From NCBI RefSeq assembly GCF_003130205.1, contig NZ_NRDF01000001.1, positions 62,001 through 126,000 of the forward strand: a stretch of 64,000 bases of DNA, given 5' to 3'. Below the pieces are notes generated by a model. That model ran no database searches, was not told the origin of the DNA, and saw nothing but the letters and a program-made list of their open reading frames with translations. The stretch comes from Aggregatibacter actinomycetemcomitans (GTDB lineage Bacteria; Pseudomonadota; Gammaproteobacteria; Enterobacterales; Pasteurellaceae). Positions 27,911 through 38,070 of this stretch are shown one piece after another (within the stretch, counting starts at the first letter, position 1; every line of letters begins with the position of its first letter). The position numbers were made by a program, and so were the translations under genes.

Positions 27911-27996
27911 CGGGTGAATTTTTGGCTAGAGAATTTATTAATAGCTCGCTATAATGTGCCAAAAGATTAAATAGATCAAGCAAGTGGAGAGAGAAA

Positions 27997-28614
27997 ATGA
28001 AAATTATCGAAGTGGACGAAGAACTTTATCAATATATTGCCGGCAGCACGCAATCTATTGGTGAAAGTGCATCCGATATTTTACGGCGCTTATTAAACCT
28101 TTCCCCGCACAACACGTATTTCAGTTTACCGGAAAATCAACCGACTATCGTCACATCTCCATCAGACGCCAAAGCAGAAGCAGCGGAACAAACCACGATT
28201 TTTGAAGAAGAAATCAGTAAACCGGTGACGAGAAAACAATCTGATGAAGTTATGCAAAAAACCATCAGTAAATTGGAAACCCTGTTACATTCTGAAGAAT
28301 TCAAACAGGAAACCAAAGCGGTCATTCGTTTTTTGGCGATTTTGACCATTTTGTACCGCACCAATCCGGAAGGGTTTGCGCTTGCCACCGAATCGTTACA
28401 AGGGCGCACCCGCGTCTATTTTGCCCGTGATGAAGGCACATTGCTGATGGCGGGCAATCATACCAAACCGAAGCAAATTCCCGATACACCGTATTGGGTG
28501 ATTACCAATACCAACAGCGGTCGTAAAATGCTCATGTTGGAAGGCGCAATGCAATCCATGCACTTGCCGGAATCGTTAATTGATCAAGTGCGGTCATTTT
28601 TTACGGCAAATTAA
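27997..28614 (+). CDS. seqA: Replication sequestration protein SeqA
   Basis: 205 residues. The N-terminal oligomerisation motif MKIIEVDEELYQYIAGSTQS and the C-terminal GATC-binding domain (LAILTILYRTNPEGFALA, then TPYWVITNTNSGRKM) are intact. SeqA binds hemimethylated GATC and delays re-initiation at oriC. The last codons overlap an uptake signal. menE starts six bases after its stop. Confidence 0.95.
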   Translation: MKIIEVDEELYQYIAGSTQSIGESASDILRRLLNLSPHNTYFSLPENQPTIVTSPSDAKAEAAEQTTIFEEEISKPVTRKQSDEVMQKTISKLETLLHSEEFKQETKAVIRFLAILTILYRTNPEGFALATESLQGRTRVYFARDEGTLLMAGNHTKPKQIPDTPYWVITNTNSGRKMLMLEGAMQSMHLPESLIDQVRSFFTAN

Positions 28615-28619
28615 ATCTT

Positions 28620-30035
28620 ATGGCTCTTGGTAGCAAATTCGCACAATCTCCTTTATTTTCCGAACGAATCGCCTTGCAAGTTTTGCAAGGCGACGTGTTT
28701 ACATGGCGCCAACTTCTCGACAAAACACAACAAATTTCCACTTATTTACGCCAATTGGGTGTAGCAAATCAGTCCGGCATTGCATTGTGCGGAAAAAATA
28801 GCCTTGAGCTGCTGTTATTTTATTTGGCTGCGATTCAAGCGGGGGCGCGGGTGTTAATCCTTAATCCGATGTTCCCGTTGGAAAAACGTGTTGCCCTTTG
28901 TCAATCCAATCATACGGATTTTTACTTTACGGCAGAACAGAAGGCATTTGCCGGCGAGCAACAAAAGTGCGGTCAAATTTTCAAGTGTTTTTTAACCCTG
29001 AGCGACGCCATGGCACAGGCAAATCAAATTCACGATTGCTTGGATGTTGATATTGATTTTTCTCAACCCGCCACCATGACGCTCACCTCCGGTTCCACCG
29101 GCTTACCGAAAGCCGTAGTGCATAATGTACAAGCTCATTTGGATAACGCCCGCGGCGTGTGTGAGCTGATGAACTTCGATGCAGCGGGTTCGTGGCTGCT
29201 TTCCTTGCCTTTGTACCATGTTTCCGGACAGGGGATTGTGTGGCGCTGGCTTAGCCGTGGCGCCACTCTGGTGTTACCCGGTGAAGATTTTTACGCCGCG
29301 GTGAATCAGGCGACCCATGTTTCATTGGTGCCGACGCAGGTCCAACGTTGGCTGCAATATTTGCAGGAAAATCCGCTGCCGTTACAAACCCAAGCGGTGC
29401 TGCTTGGCGGCGCGCATATTCCCTTAACGCTGACCCGGGCGTTGCAACAGTTGGGGATTAAAAGCTATTCCGGTTATGGTATGACGGAAATGGCGTCCAC
29501 AGTGTTTGCCAAAGAAAGTGATGAAAAAAATGGCGTGGGAAACGTCTTAGCGGGGCGTGAATATTGCCTGCGCGACGGCGAAATTTGGCTGCGCGGCGCG
29601 GGTTTGGCGTTAGGCTATTGGCAACAGGGAAAAATTGTTTCGCTGCTTAACACACAAGGGTGGTTCGCCACCAAAGATAAAGGGCGATGGGAGAATGGCG
29701 AGCTTGTGATTTCGGGGCGAATTGATAATATGTTTATTTCCGGCGGGGAAAATATTCAGCCGGAAGAGATTGAAAAGGTAATATTGCAGTCCGATTTAGT
29801 TAAGCAGGTTTTTGTGTTGCCGGTGGCGGATTCGGAATTCGGTCAGCGACCGGTCGCCATCATTGAGTGGCTGGAAAAATCCAAAAGTGCGGTGGAAAAT
29901 TTGCGCGAATTTTTACAAGGGCGGTTGGAACGATTTAAACAGCCCGTTGCCTATTATAATCTGCCGTTAAATTTAACCGACGGCGCTATTAAGATTTCAC
30001 GGAAAGCGCTCGCAAATTGGCTGGCGCAGCAATGA
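28620..30035 (+). CDS. menE: O-succinylbenzoate-CoA ligase
   Basis: 471 residues of the adenylate-forming family, with P-loop MTLTSGSTGLPKAVVHN, YSGYGMTEMAS and the hinge/C-terminal SGRIDNMFISGGENIQPEEI plus a terminal KISRKAL lysine. It activates o-succinylbenzoate in menaquinone synthesis. It follows seqA closely and precedes mscK by eight bases, so it may form an operon with them. Two uptake signals are translated (KCGQIF region and KSAVENLREF). Confidence 0.92.
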   Translation: MALGSKFAQSPLFSERIALQVLQGDVFTWRQLLDKTQQISTYLRQLGVANQSGIALCGKNSLELLLFYLAAIQAGARVLILNPMFPLEKRVALCQSNHTDFYFTAEQKAFAGEQQKCGQIFKCFLTLSDAMAQANQIHDCLDVDIDFSQPATMTLTSGSTGLPKAVVHNVQAHLDNARGVCELMNFDAAGSWLLSLPLYHVSGQGIVWRWLSRGATLVLPGEDFYAAVNQATHVSLVPTQVQRWLQYLQENPLPLQTQAVLLGGAHIPLTLTRALQQLGIKSYSGYGMTEMASTVFAKESDEKNGVGNVLAGREYCLRDGEIWLRGAGLALGYWQQGKIVSLLNTQGWFATKDKGRWENGELVISGRIDNMFISGGENIQPEEIEKVILQSDLVKQVFVLPVADSEFGQRPVAIIEWLEKSKSAVENLREFLQGRLERFKQPVAYYNLPLNLTDGAIKISRKALANWLAQQ

Positions 30036-30043
30036 GGATAAGT

Positions 30044-33000
30044 ATGAAAATAAACGCTTTTTTGACCGCACTTTGCGCGGTATTGTTGTTAAATGTTGCC
30101 GTTTCGCAAAGTGCATTTGCCGATCAGAATAATGCGTTAGCGACGGAAAAATCCTTAAAAGCCGATTTGGCGAATGCGCAGAAACTGCCCGATGGCGATG
30201 AGAAAAAAACATTGGTCGCCGACCTGCAAACCTCTTTGGATTTGTTACAGCAAATTCAGGCGCAGCAAAAAGCCAACGATGAGCTACAGGCAACCATTAA
30301 CGGTGCTGATGTGGAAATTCAAAAAGACAGCACGGATCTGCAAAATCTGAAAAAACAGCTGAATACGGCAAGTGCCGATGATTATAAATCCGCCACCTTG
30401 ACCTCGTTACAATCCGCCTTTGAAAAGCTAAATGTGCAACAACAAGACACGCAAGCGGCATTAAATGTCGCGAATGGCTTGTTGGCGGGGCAAAGTTCCG
30501 TGTCCGAACGGGCGCAAACTGCGTTGGCGACGAATTTAAAACGCACGCAGGAACTCAATCAAAAACTTGCTGAGTCTTCTACAAGCAGTGTGTTGAAACA
30601 GCAATATCAGTTAGAGTTACAACTGATCGAACTGCGCAATGCCAATAATCAATTTTTGTTGAAAAACAGCGATCAACTTACCGTATTGTATAAAAGCCGT
30701 TACGATTTATTGAGCGTAAGAGTGCAAGTACAGCAGCAACAGCTTGCGCTGATTCAAGAAGTGATTAACCAAAAGAATTTGGCGCAATCGCAAAATCAAG
30801 TGGAACAGGCGCAGCAGCAACAGCAAAGTGCGGTCAAAAATAATTTTATTCAGCAAGAGTTGGAGCGTAATGCACAGCTGAGCCGCTTTTTACTGGAACA
30901 AACGGAAAAAACCAATACGTTGACACAAGACGAATTGCGTATGCGCAACGTGTTGGAAAATTTAACCCAAACCCAACGCACCATTGATGAGCAGATCAGC
31001 GCTTTGCAGGGCACATTGGTGTTGTCACGCATTATTCAGCAACAAAAACAAAAACTGCCTACCAATCTCAATATTCAGGGTTTGTCGAAACAAATTGCCG
31101 ATTTGCGCGTGCAGATTTTTGATATTACCCAGCGCCGTAACGAGTTGTACGATTTAGATGTTTATATTACGAAAGTACAATCCGATGAAAATCAAACCTT
31201 CATCGATGCGGAAAAAACACAATTAACCAATTTGTTGACGGAACGCCGTAAAATCGCTTCCGATGTGATTAAGTCATTAAATAATCAGCTGAATTTGGCG
31301 ATTTCCTTAGAGTTGACCCAACAGCAGATTACGCAAATCAGTGATCGGATTCAGGCTAAACTGGATCAGCAAAGCTTCTGGGTAAAAAGCAACAACCCGA
31401 TCAACCTGGATTGGATTAAAACCTTGCCGATGTCATTGAGCGCGCAATTTGACGGCATCGTTAAAAAATTAAGTTTCCCGAGTAATTTTGACAATCTGCC
31501 GTATTTATTGACTTATGTGTTTATTTTGGTAGTCATTGGCGGGATTATTTTTAAATTCAAACCGGCAATTAAACATCGCTTTGCGTTAATGAACGGTGAA
31601 ATCAATACGCTGCGCTCCGACAGCCAATGGCATACGCCGATTGCGTTGTTTTACACGGCAATTTTGTCCTTGTCGGGAACGTTATGGTTTTTGGCGATTT
31701 GTCAGCTTATCGGCTTTTTCTTCTTCCGTAATCCGGCGGAATTCTGGCAATGGTCGCTGAGTATGGCAGGCTATTGGTGGTTCTTTAGTTTCCTGCTGGC
31801 GGTATTGCGCCCGAACGGCATTTTAGTACGTCATTTCGGCTTTTCACAGGAAACGGCAGAAAAATTCCAATCCATTACCAAGCGGATTATTGTTGCCATA
31901 GTTTTTTTGCTGAACACCTCGGTTTTTAGCAATGTGATGGACAGCGGTTTAGCTAATGACATTCTCGGTGAAATCAACACTATTGTTGCGTTAGGGTTCT
32001 GTATCCTTATTATTGCGCCGCGATTTAATCGCGCGGTAACGGTCTTCGGCACTAACTCGCAGGATAATCGGGATAAAATTATCCTGAAAATCGTGCGTAT
32101 TTTATTGCGCTTGGCGCCGGTCGGGTTAATCGTATTGGTGGTGTTGGGCTACTATTACACTGCATTAAATCTGCTTTCGCACATTATTAATACTTACATT
32201 GCCTGGGTGGTGTGGTCGCTTGCCCGCCATACTGTCTATCGTGCCATTACCGTGGCGTCACGCCGTTTGGCGTATCGTCGTTTGCAGGAAAAACGTCAGC
32301 AAAAACAAGCGGATTCTAATGATGGCTCGCCTTCTGACGATGTGGTGATGATTACCGAGCAGGAAGAAGGTTTGGCGTTAAATCAAGTGCGCAGCCAGTT
32401 ATTGAGCTTCGCCGATTTATTCATCTGGACGGCACTGTTTGCCATGTTCTATTATGTATGGTCGGATTTGGTCACTGTGGCAAGTTATTTGCGCGACATT
32501 ACGTTGTGGCAGCAAATTTCTACCACGGAAGCGGGCGTGGTAACGGAAAGTATTTCATTATTTAACTTGCTTGTGGCGTTGGTCATCATCAGTATTACCT
32601 ACATTCTGGTGCGCAATATTCCGGGGATTTTGGAAGTGATCGTATTTTCTCGGGTAAGATTGTCGCAAGGTACGCCTTATACCATCAACACCTTATTAAC
32701 CTATATTTTAGTGGCTATCGGCGGTGCCTGGGCGTTTGCGACGCTGGGAATGTCGTGGTCAAAATTGCAATGGTTATTCGCCGCACTTTCCGTCGGTCTC
32801 GGTTTCGGTATGCAGGAAATTTTTGCGAACTTTGTGTCGGGCATTATTTTATTATTTGAGCGTCCGATTCGGGTCGGCGATACCGTCACTATCAATGATG
32901 TGAGCGGCACCGTAGCGAAAATTCGGATTCGTGCTATTACGTTGATTGATTTTGATCGTAAGGAGGTCATTGTGCCGAATAAATCCTTCGTGACCGGGCA

Positions 33001-33367
33001 GGTGATTAACTGGGCGTTATCCAATACGATGACACGTTTAGTAATTCGCGTTGGAGTTGCTTATGGTTCTGATCTTGAATTAGTGAAAAGCTTATTACTC
33101 CAGGCAGCAAATGAACAGCCGACAGTGCTTAAAGATCCTGAACCGCGTGCATTATTTTTATCCTTTGGGGCAAGCACATTGGAGCATGAATTGCGTGTTT
33201 ATGTGGGGCAACTTTCCGAGCGAACAAACACCATTGACTCACTCAATCGACGAATTAATGAATTATTTACAGAAAATAATATTGATATTGCCTTTAATCA
33301 GCTTGATGTGTTTATCAAAAATCAAGATACCGGCGCTGTTATGCCACTGATTGAAGTAAAATCTTAA
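30044..33367 (+). CDS. mscK: Mechanosensitive channel MscK/KefA
   Basis: About 1107 residues. A signal peptide (MKINAFLTALCAVLLLNVAV, cleavage near AFA-DQ) is followed by a roughly 430-residue periplasmic coiled-coil region, many transmembrane helices and a C-terminal MscS domain with GLGFGMQEIFANFVSGIILL and FERPIRVGDTV. The channel opens under membrane tension and, in E. coli, needs external K+. The ATG at 30044 follows GAGGATAAG; a longer in-frame start inside menE is rejected. The last 60 codons are more AT-rich than the rest. Confidence 0.92.
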   Translation: MKINAFLTALCAVLLLNVAVSQSAFADQNNALATEKSLKADLANAQKLPDGDEKKTLVADLQTSLDLLQQIQAQQKANDELQATINGADVEIQKDSTDLQNLKKQLNTASADDYKSATLTSLQSAFEKLNVQQQDTQAALNVANGLLAGQSSVSERAQTALATNLKRTQELNQKLAESSTSSVLKQQYQLELQLIELRNANNQFLLKNSDQLTVLYKSRYDLLSVRVQVQQQQLALIQEVINQKNLAQSQNQVEQAQQQQQSAVKNNFIQQELERNAQLSRFLLEQTEKTNTLTQDELRMRNVLENLTQTQRTIDEQISALQGTLVLSRIIQQQKQKLPTNLNIQGLSKQIADLRVQIFDITQRRNELYDLDVYITKVQSDENQTFIDAEKTQLTNLLTERRKIASDVIKSLNNQLNLAISLELTQQQITQISDRIQAKLDQQSFWVKSNNPINLDWIKTLPMSLSAQFDGIVKKLSFPSNFDNLPYLLTYVFILVVIGGIIFKFKPAIKHRFALMNGEINTLRSDSQWHTPIALFYTAILSLSGTLWFLAICQLIGFFFFRNPAEFWQWSLSMAGYWWFFSFLLAVLRPNGILVRHFGFSQETAEKFQSITKRIIVAIVFLLNTSVFSNVMDSGLANDILGEINTIVALGFCILIIAPRFNRAVTVFGTNSQDNRDKIILKIVRILLRLAPVGLIVLVVLGYYYTALNLLSHIINTYIAWVVWSLARHTVYRAITVASRRLAYRRLQEKRQQKQADSNDGSPSDDVVMITEQEEGLALNQVRSQLLSFADLFIWTALFAMFYYVWSDLVTVASYLRDITLWQQISTTEAGVVTESISLFNLLVALVIISITYILVRNIPGILEVIVFSRVRLSQGTPYTINTLLTYILVAIGGAWAFATLGMSWSKLQWLFAALSVGLGFGMQEIFANFVSGIILLFERPIRVGDTVTINDVSGTVAKIRIRAITLIDFDRKEVIVPNKSFVTGQVINWALSNTMTRLVIRVGVAYGSDLELVKSLLLQAANEQPTVLKDPEPRALFLSFGASTLEHELRVYVGQLSERTNTIDSLNRRINELFTENNIDIAFNQLDVFIKNQDTGAVMPLIEVKS

Positions 33368-33387
33368 TTGTATAAAGAGAGAACAAC

Positions 33388-34461
33388 ATGGCAGGAAATA
33401 CCATCGGACAATTATTTCGCGTCACCACCTTCGGCGAATCCCACGGCATTGCCTTGGGTTGCATTGTGGACGGCATACCGCCGAACATGGCATTATCGGA
33501 AGCGGATATTCAACCGGATTTGGATCGTCGTAAACCCGGCACATCCCGCTATACCACACCGCGCCGCGAAGACGATGAAGTGCAGATTTTATCCGGCGTC
33601 TTTGAAGGAAAAACCACCGGCACCAGTATTGGCATGATCATTAAGAACGGCGATCAACACTCGCAGGATTACAGGGAAATTAAAGATCGCTTCCGCCCGG
33701 GACACGCAGATTTTACTTATCAACAAAAATACGGCATTCGTGATTATCGCGGCGGTGGTCGTTCTTCCGCCCGCGAAACCGCCATGCGAGTGGCGGCGGG
33801 TGCCATTGCGAAAAAATATTTGCGCGAACAATTCGGTATTGAAGTGCGTGGTTTCTTAAGCCAAATCGGCGATATCAAAATTGCGCCGCAATCCGTTGAA
33901 CATATTGATTGGGCGGAAGTGAACAGCAATCCGTTTTTCTGTCCCGATAAAAGTGCGGTGGAAAAATTTGATGAATTAATTCGTGATCTGAAAAAACAAG
34001 GGGATTCTATCGGTGCTAAACTGACCGTCGTGGCGGAAAATGTGCCCGTCGGTTTAGGCGAACCGGTGTTTGATCGGCTGGATGCGGATTTAGTCCATGC
34101 ATTAATGAGCATTAATGCGGTAAAAGGCGTGGAAATTGGCGACGGTTTCGCCGTGGTGACACAAAAAGGCAGCCAACATCGTGACGAAATGGCTCCGCAA
34201 GGGTTTCTTTCCAACCATGCCGGCGGGATTTTAGGCGGCATCAGTTCGGGACAACCGATTATCGCCACGATCGCCCTCAAACCCACTTCCAGCATTACCA
34301 TTCCCGGGCGCTCGGTGAATCTTAACAATGAACCTGTCGAGGTTGTCACCAAAGGTCGTCACGATCCTTGTGTCGGCATTCGCGCCGTGCCGATTGCGGA
34401 AGCCATGACGGCGATTGTATTGCTGGATCATTTGTTGCGTTTTAAAGCGCAATGCCGATAA
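33388..34461 (+). CDS. aroC: Chorismate synthase
   Basis: 357 residues with all three chorismate synthase signatures: [17 protein letters not shown], the [20 protein letters not shown] segment, and [17 protein letters not shown]. It converts EPSP to chorismate with reduced FMN. mepA follows after 21 bases; the aroC-mepA order is conserved in enterics and Pasteurellaceae. Confidence 0.98.
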   Translation: MAGNTIGQLFRVTTFGESHGIALGCIVDGIPPNMALSEADIQPDLDRRKPGTSRYTTPRREDDEVQILSGVFEGKTTGTSIGMIIKNGDQHSQDYREIKDRFRPGHADFTYQQKYGIRDYRGGGRSSARETAMRVAAGAIAKKYLREQFGIEVRGFLSQIGDIKIAPQSVEHIDWAEVNSNPFFCPDKSAVEKFDELIRDLKKQGDSIGAKLTVVAENVPVGLGEPVFDRLDADLVHALMSINAVKGVEIGDGFAVVTQKGSQHRDEMAPQGFLSNHAGGILGGISSGQPIIATIALKPTSSITIPGRSVNLNNEPVEVVTKGRHDPCVGIRAVPIAEAMTAIVLLDHLLRFKAQCR

Positions 34462-34482
34462 CGCTGAAAAACGGATACCATC

Positions 34483-35355
34483 ATGAATAAAACCCTTCTT
34501 CAACTCATCAAAAGTGCGGTCGTTTTCAGCAGCGTTTTTTATGCCGCACACACCGCTGCCGCGCCGCAGGATTGGCAGCAAATTAAACGCCCGATTCCTG
34601 CGGAAAACGGTAAATCGGAAGCCATCGGCAGTTATTCCAATGGCTGTATTATCGGCGCCCGGCCTTTGCCTTATAAAGGTGACGGCTATCAAGTGATTCG
34701 TATGAACAAAAACCGTTATTACGGGCACCCCGACATGATCAGCTATCTGCAACGTTTGGGGCAACGCGCTAAGGCGGCGGGCTTGCCGACCATGTTGGTG
34801 GGGGATATTGCCATGCCGGGCGGCGGGCGTTTTCTGACGGGGCATGCCAGCCATCAAATGGGGCTGGATGCGGATATTTGGCTGCGCATGGGCAGTATGT
34901 CCGATAGCGACGCACTGAATTCCGACGGCAAAGGCTTGTTGGTGGTGAATCGTAAAGCGCAGCGGGTGGACGACCGCATTTGGAACGCTAACCACGCGAA
35001 ATTAATTAAATTGGCGGCGGAAGATGCGAAAGTAACGAGTATTTTCGTTAATCCGGCGATCAAATTAAAACTCTGTGAAACCGCAGGCGCCGATCGTGCC
35101 TGGTTACATAAAGTTCGACCTTGGTTCGGGCATGACTCCCATTTCCATGTGCGTCTGACCTGCCCGCAAGGGGCGCAACATTGCGAAAATCAAGCGCCCG
35201 TACCTGCCGGTGACGGCTGTGGGGAAGAACTCTATTCCTGGTTTAAACCGGCAAAACCGGGTTCTACGCCAAGCAAACCGAAAGTTACGCTGCCCGAACC
35301 GTTTTTGTGTCAGCAAGTATTGAACTCGCCGAATCGAAGCGAGTGGCTGGAGTGA
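34483..35355 (+). CDS. mepA: Penicillin-insensitive murein endopeptidase
   Basis: 290 residues with a signal peptide ending near AAHTAAA. The LAS-type metallopeptidase ligands are visible in GHASHQMGLDADIW and in GHDSHFHVRLTCP. It cuts the D-Ala-mDAP crosslink of peptidoglycan in the periplasm. The signal peptide itself contains an uptake signal, translated as KSAVVFSS. The TSUP permease starts three bases after its stop. Confidence 0.95.
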   Translation: MNKTLLQLIKSAVVFSSVFYAAHTAAAPQDWQQIKRPIPAENGKSEAIGSYSNGCIIGARPLPYKGDGYQVIRMNKNRYYGHPDMISYLQRLGQRAKAAGLPTMLVGDIAMPGGGRFLTGHASHQMGLDADIWLRMGSMSDSDALNSDGKGLLVVNRKAQRVDDRIWNANHAKLIKLAAEDAKVTSIFVNPAIKLKLCETAGADRAWLHKVRPWFGHDSHFHVRLTCPQGAQHCENQAPVPAGDGCGEELYSWFKPAKPGSTPSKPKVTLPEPFLCQQVLNSPNRSEWLE

Positions 35356-35358
35356 TGT

Positions 35359-36126
35359 ATGGAATTCGGACTTGATATTTTAGCCATTTTATTTGTCGTT
35401 GCCTTTATTGCGGGGTTTATTGATGCGATTGCCGGTGGCGGCGGTTTAATCACTATCCCCGCGTTACTGATGACGGGGCTTCCGCCGGCGGTTGCGCTCG
35501 GTACCAATAAACTGCAAGCCTGTGGCGGTTCCTTTTCCGCTAGCCTTTATTTTCTGCGTAAAAGAGCGGTCAAATTTTCGGAAGTTTGGTTGATTTTGTT
35601 GATGATCTTCCTCGGATCTGTCGCCGGCACCATTTTAATTCAATTAATTGACGCGTCTTTGATCAAGAAAATTCTCCCGTTTTTGATTTTGGCTATCGGT
35701 ATCTATTTTTTGGTCACGCCTAAACTCGGCGACGAAGATCGCAAACAGCGCCTTTCTTATCCGGTTTTTGCATTTTGTATCGGCACGCTCATGGGCTTTT
35801 ATGACGGCTTTTTCGGTCCCGGTACCGGTTCCATCATGAGCCTGGCTTGCGTGACGTTACTTGGCTTTAATTTGGCAAAAGCCACTGCCCACGCCAAAGT
35901 GATGAATTTTACCTCTAATCTGGCTTCTCTGATTTTCTTCTTAATCGGAGGACAAATTTTGTGGACAGTTGGGTTGATTATGCTGGCAGGGCAATTCATC
36001 GGCGCGAACTTAGGCGCCAAAATGGTCATGACCAAAGGCAAAACGCTGATTCGCCCGATGGTGGTCGTGATGTCTTTTATCATGACGGTAAAAATGGCGT
36101 TTGATCAAGGTTGGTTTAACTTTTAA
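35359..36126 (+). CDS. TSUP (TauE/SafE) family permease, YfcA-like
   Basis: 255 residues with about eight membrane helices. The N-terminal FIAGFIDAIAGGGGLITIPALL and the repeat-related GTLMGFYDGFFGPGTGSIMSL are the paired TSUP signatures. E. coli has yfcA in the same place after mepA. Transport of sulfur or carbon oxyanions is known for the family; the substrate here is unknown. Confidence 0.9.
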   Translation: MEFGLDILAILFVVAFIAGFIDAIAGGGGLITIPALLMTGLPPAVALGTNKLQACGGSFSASLYFLRKRAVKFSEVWLILLMIFLGSVAGTILIQLIDASLIKKILPFLILAIGIYFLVTPKLGDEDRKQRLSYPVFAFCIGTLMGFYDGFFGPGTGSIMSLACVTLLGFNLAKATAHAKVMNFTSNLASLIFFLIGGQILWTVGLIMLAGQFIGANLGAKMVMTKGKTLIRPMVVVMSFIMTVKMAFDQGWFNF

Positions 36127-36229
36127 CGGCATAAAGTGCGGTCAATTTTTTGATTGTTTTTATGAACTTTGATGGCGTCCTGATGGCGCGTGTTTTCCAA
36201 CCACATGTCACTATTTAATAAAAAAGAAA

Positions 36230-36380
36230 AGCTTGGCTCCCCTCGTTTACGGGGGGAGCTGGGCGAAGCCCTGAGGGGGCGGAATCTCAATGTTTAAACA
36301 TGATTCGGTTAAACTGTAGAGATAGTTTCTCCCCCCCTTCCGCCCTTCGGGCACCTTCCCCCGTAAACGGAGGAAGGCAA
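36230..36380. repeat. Inverted pair of about 50-bp palindromic repeat elements
   Basis: The left copy (about 36234-36283) has CGTTTACGGGGGGAGCTGGG, then a GGGC-GAA-GCCC hairpin and a G-run. The right copy (about 36329-36379) is the same element in opposite orientation: GTAAACGG at its right end, a GCCC-TTC-GGGC hairpin, and C-rich ends. Both have a hairpin formed by CCCC...GTTTAC...GGGG. Between them are about 45 AT-rich bases. It looks like a REP/BIME-type unit. An exact uptake signal lies just to the left at about 36135. Confidence 0.7.
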
Positions 36381-36448
36381 GATGTCTTGAACAACAATAA
36401 TTTTTCAATGCATCCTGTAATTCTCAAAACCGAATGAAGAACAAATAA

Positions 36449-37405
36449 ATGACAGATTCTCAACAAAACATCCGTTTAACGGCGCGTGTCGGCTATGAGC
36501 CGCATTTTTCATGGTCGTATTTAAAGCCGAAATACTGGGGCATTTGGTACGGTATTTTGGCGCTGCTTTTGCTTGCCTTTATCCCTTTCCGCCTGCGCGA
36601 TAAGTTTGCCGCGAAACTTGGCGTGTTTATCGGGCATAAAGCCAAAAAACAACGTAAACGGGCGCAAATTAATTTGCAATATTGCTTTCCGCAATGGTCG
36701 GAACAGCATCGCGAGCAGGTGATTGATGAGATGTTCGCCGTGCTGGCGCAAGTGATGCTGGGCATCGGTGAGATTGCCGTATGTTCAAAAAAACATTTAC
36801 AAAAACGCAGTGAATTTATCGGTATTGAACATATTAAACAGGCAAAAGAACAGGGTAAAAATGTGATTTTGCTGGTGCCACATGGCTGGGCGATTGATGC
36901 GTCGGGGATTATTTTGCACACCCACGGTATTCCCATGACATCCATGTATAACCCGCACCGTAATCCTCTGGTGGACTGGCTTTGGACCATCACCCGCCAG
37001 CGTTTCGGCGGTAAAATGCACGCCCGCCAAAACGGTATTAAGCCGTTTTTGAGCGACATTAAGCAGGGGCAAATGGGCTATTATTTGCCGGATGAAGATT
37101 TTGGCGAAGAGCAGAGTGTGTATGTGGATTTCTTCGCCACCTACAAAGCTACCTTGCCGGGCATTAATAAAATGGCGAAATTGGCGAAAGCGGTGGTGAT
37201 TCCCATGTTTCCGCGTTATAACGCGGAGGTCGGGAAATATCAGATGGAGATTCATCCCGCCATGGCATTAAGTGATGATCCGGAACAATGTGCGCGCGCC
37301 ATGAATGCGGAAATTGAAAGTTTTGTCACTGAAACACCGGCACAATATGTATGGATTTTACAGCTGCTGCGCACCCGAAAAAATGGTGAAGATCTTTATG
37401 ATTAA
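36449..37405 (+). CDS. lpxM: Lipid A late acyltransferase (LpxL/LpxM family)
   Basis: 318 residues. An N-terminal membrane helix (YWGIWYGILALLLLAFIPF) is followed by the family HX4D catalytic motif HGWAID (about residues 147-152), then HRNPLVDW and GYYLPDEDFG. It adds a secondary acyl chain to lipid A at the inner membrane. The Haemophilus gene at this position is called msbB/htrB-like; choice between LpxL and LpxM is by synteny and is less sure than the family. Confidence 0.88.
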   Translation: MTDSQQNIRLTARVGYEPHFSWSYLKPKYWGIWYGILALLLLAFIPFRLRDKFAAKLGVFIGHKAKKQRKRAQINLQYCFPQWSEQHREQVIDEMFAVLAQVMLGIGEIAVCSKKHLQKRSEFIGIEHIKQAKEQGKNVILLVPHGWAIDASGIILHTHGIPMTSMYNPHRNPLVDWLWTITRQRFGGKMHARQNGIKPFLSDIKQGQMGYYLPDEDFGEEQSVYVDFFATYKATLPGINKMAKLAKAVVIPMFPRYNAEVGKYQMEIHPAMALSDDPEQCARAMNAEIESFVTETPAQYVWILQLLRTRKNGEDLYD

Positions 37406-37495
37406 TGTTCGGCAATCCGTCGATTTATGATAATATGCGCGCCGATTTATAATTTTAATCCGTGCGAAAAAATAACCGCACTTTTAGGTAAAAAA

Positions 37496-38038
37496 ATGGA
37501 AAAACAACTTGCACTTATCGCTTCTTCAATTAAGTCCATTCCCGATTATCCGAAACCGGGCATTATTTTTCGCGACATTACCAGCCTGGTAGAAACGCCG
37601 GCGGCATTTCATGCGGCGATTGATCTCATCGTGCAACACTGCAAAGACAAAGGCATTAATAAAGTGATCGGTACCGAATCCCGTGGTTTTATTTTCGGCG
37701 CGCCGGTGGCGTTGGCGTTAAATGTGCCGTTCGTGTTGGTGCGCAAGCCGGGCAAATTACCCCGTGAGACCATCGCACAATCTTACGAATTGGAATATGG
37801 GCAAGACACTTTGGAAATTCACACGGATTCCATTCAACAACATGATAATGTCTTAGTGATCGATGATTTGCTGGCGACCGGTGGCACTGTTGAGGCCACC
37901 GTTAAGTTAGTGCAACGTCTTGGCGGTAAAGTGAAGCACGCTGCCTTCGTGATTAATTTATCAGAATTGGGTGGTGAACAGCGTTTACTTGGATTGGGTG
38001 TAGAACCTTATACCTTGGTTAATTTCGCCGGTCATTAA
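37496..38038 (+). CDS. apt: Adenine phosphoribosyltransferase
   Basis: 180 residues from [20 protein letters not shown]. The PRPP-binding loop [17 protein letters not shown] and the adenine-site segment [14 protein letters not shown] are clear. It salvages adenine to AMP. The ATG at 37496 fits family length; a longer in-frame extension from 37427 overlaps an uptake signal and is not expected. dnaX follows, the conserved apt-dnaX order. Confidence 0.96.
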   Translation: MEKQLALIASSIKSIPDYPKPGIIFRDITSLVETPAAFHAAIDLIVQHCKDKGINKVIGTESRGFIFGAPVALALNVPFVLVRKPGKLPRETIAQSYELEYGQDTLEIHTDSIQQHDNVLVIDDLLATGGTVEATVKLVQRLGGKVKHAAFVINLSELGGEQRLLGLGVEPYTLVNFAGH

Positions 38039-38070
38039 TTTTTCAGATTAGGCAAGCGGGAAAATATAGT

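Noticed and set aside
30017-30043. Upstream in-frame start for MscK inside menE
   Set aside because: It would put nine residues before a normal signal peptide; the ATG at 30044 has GAGGATAAG in front.
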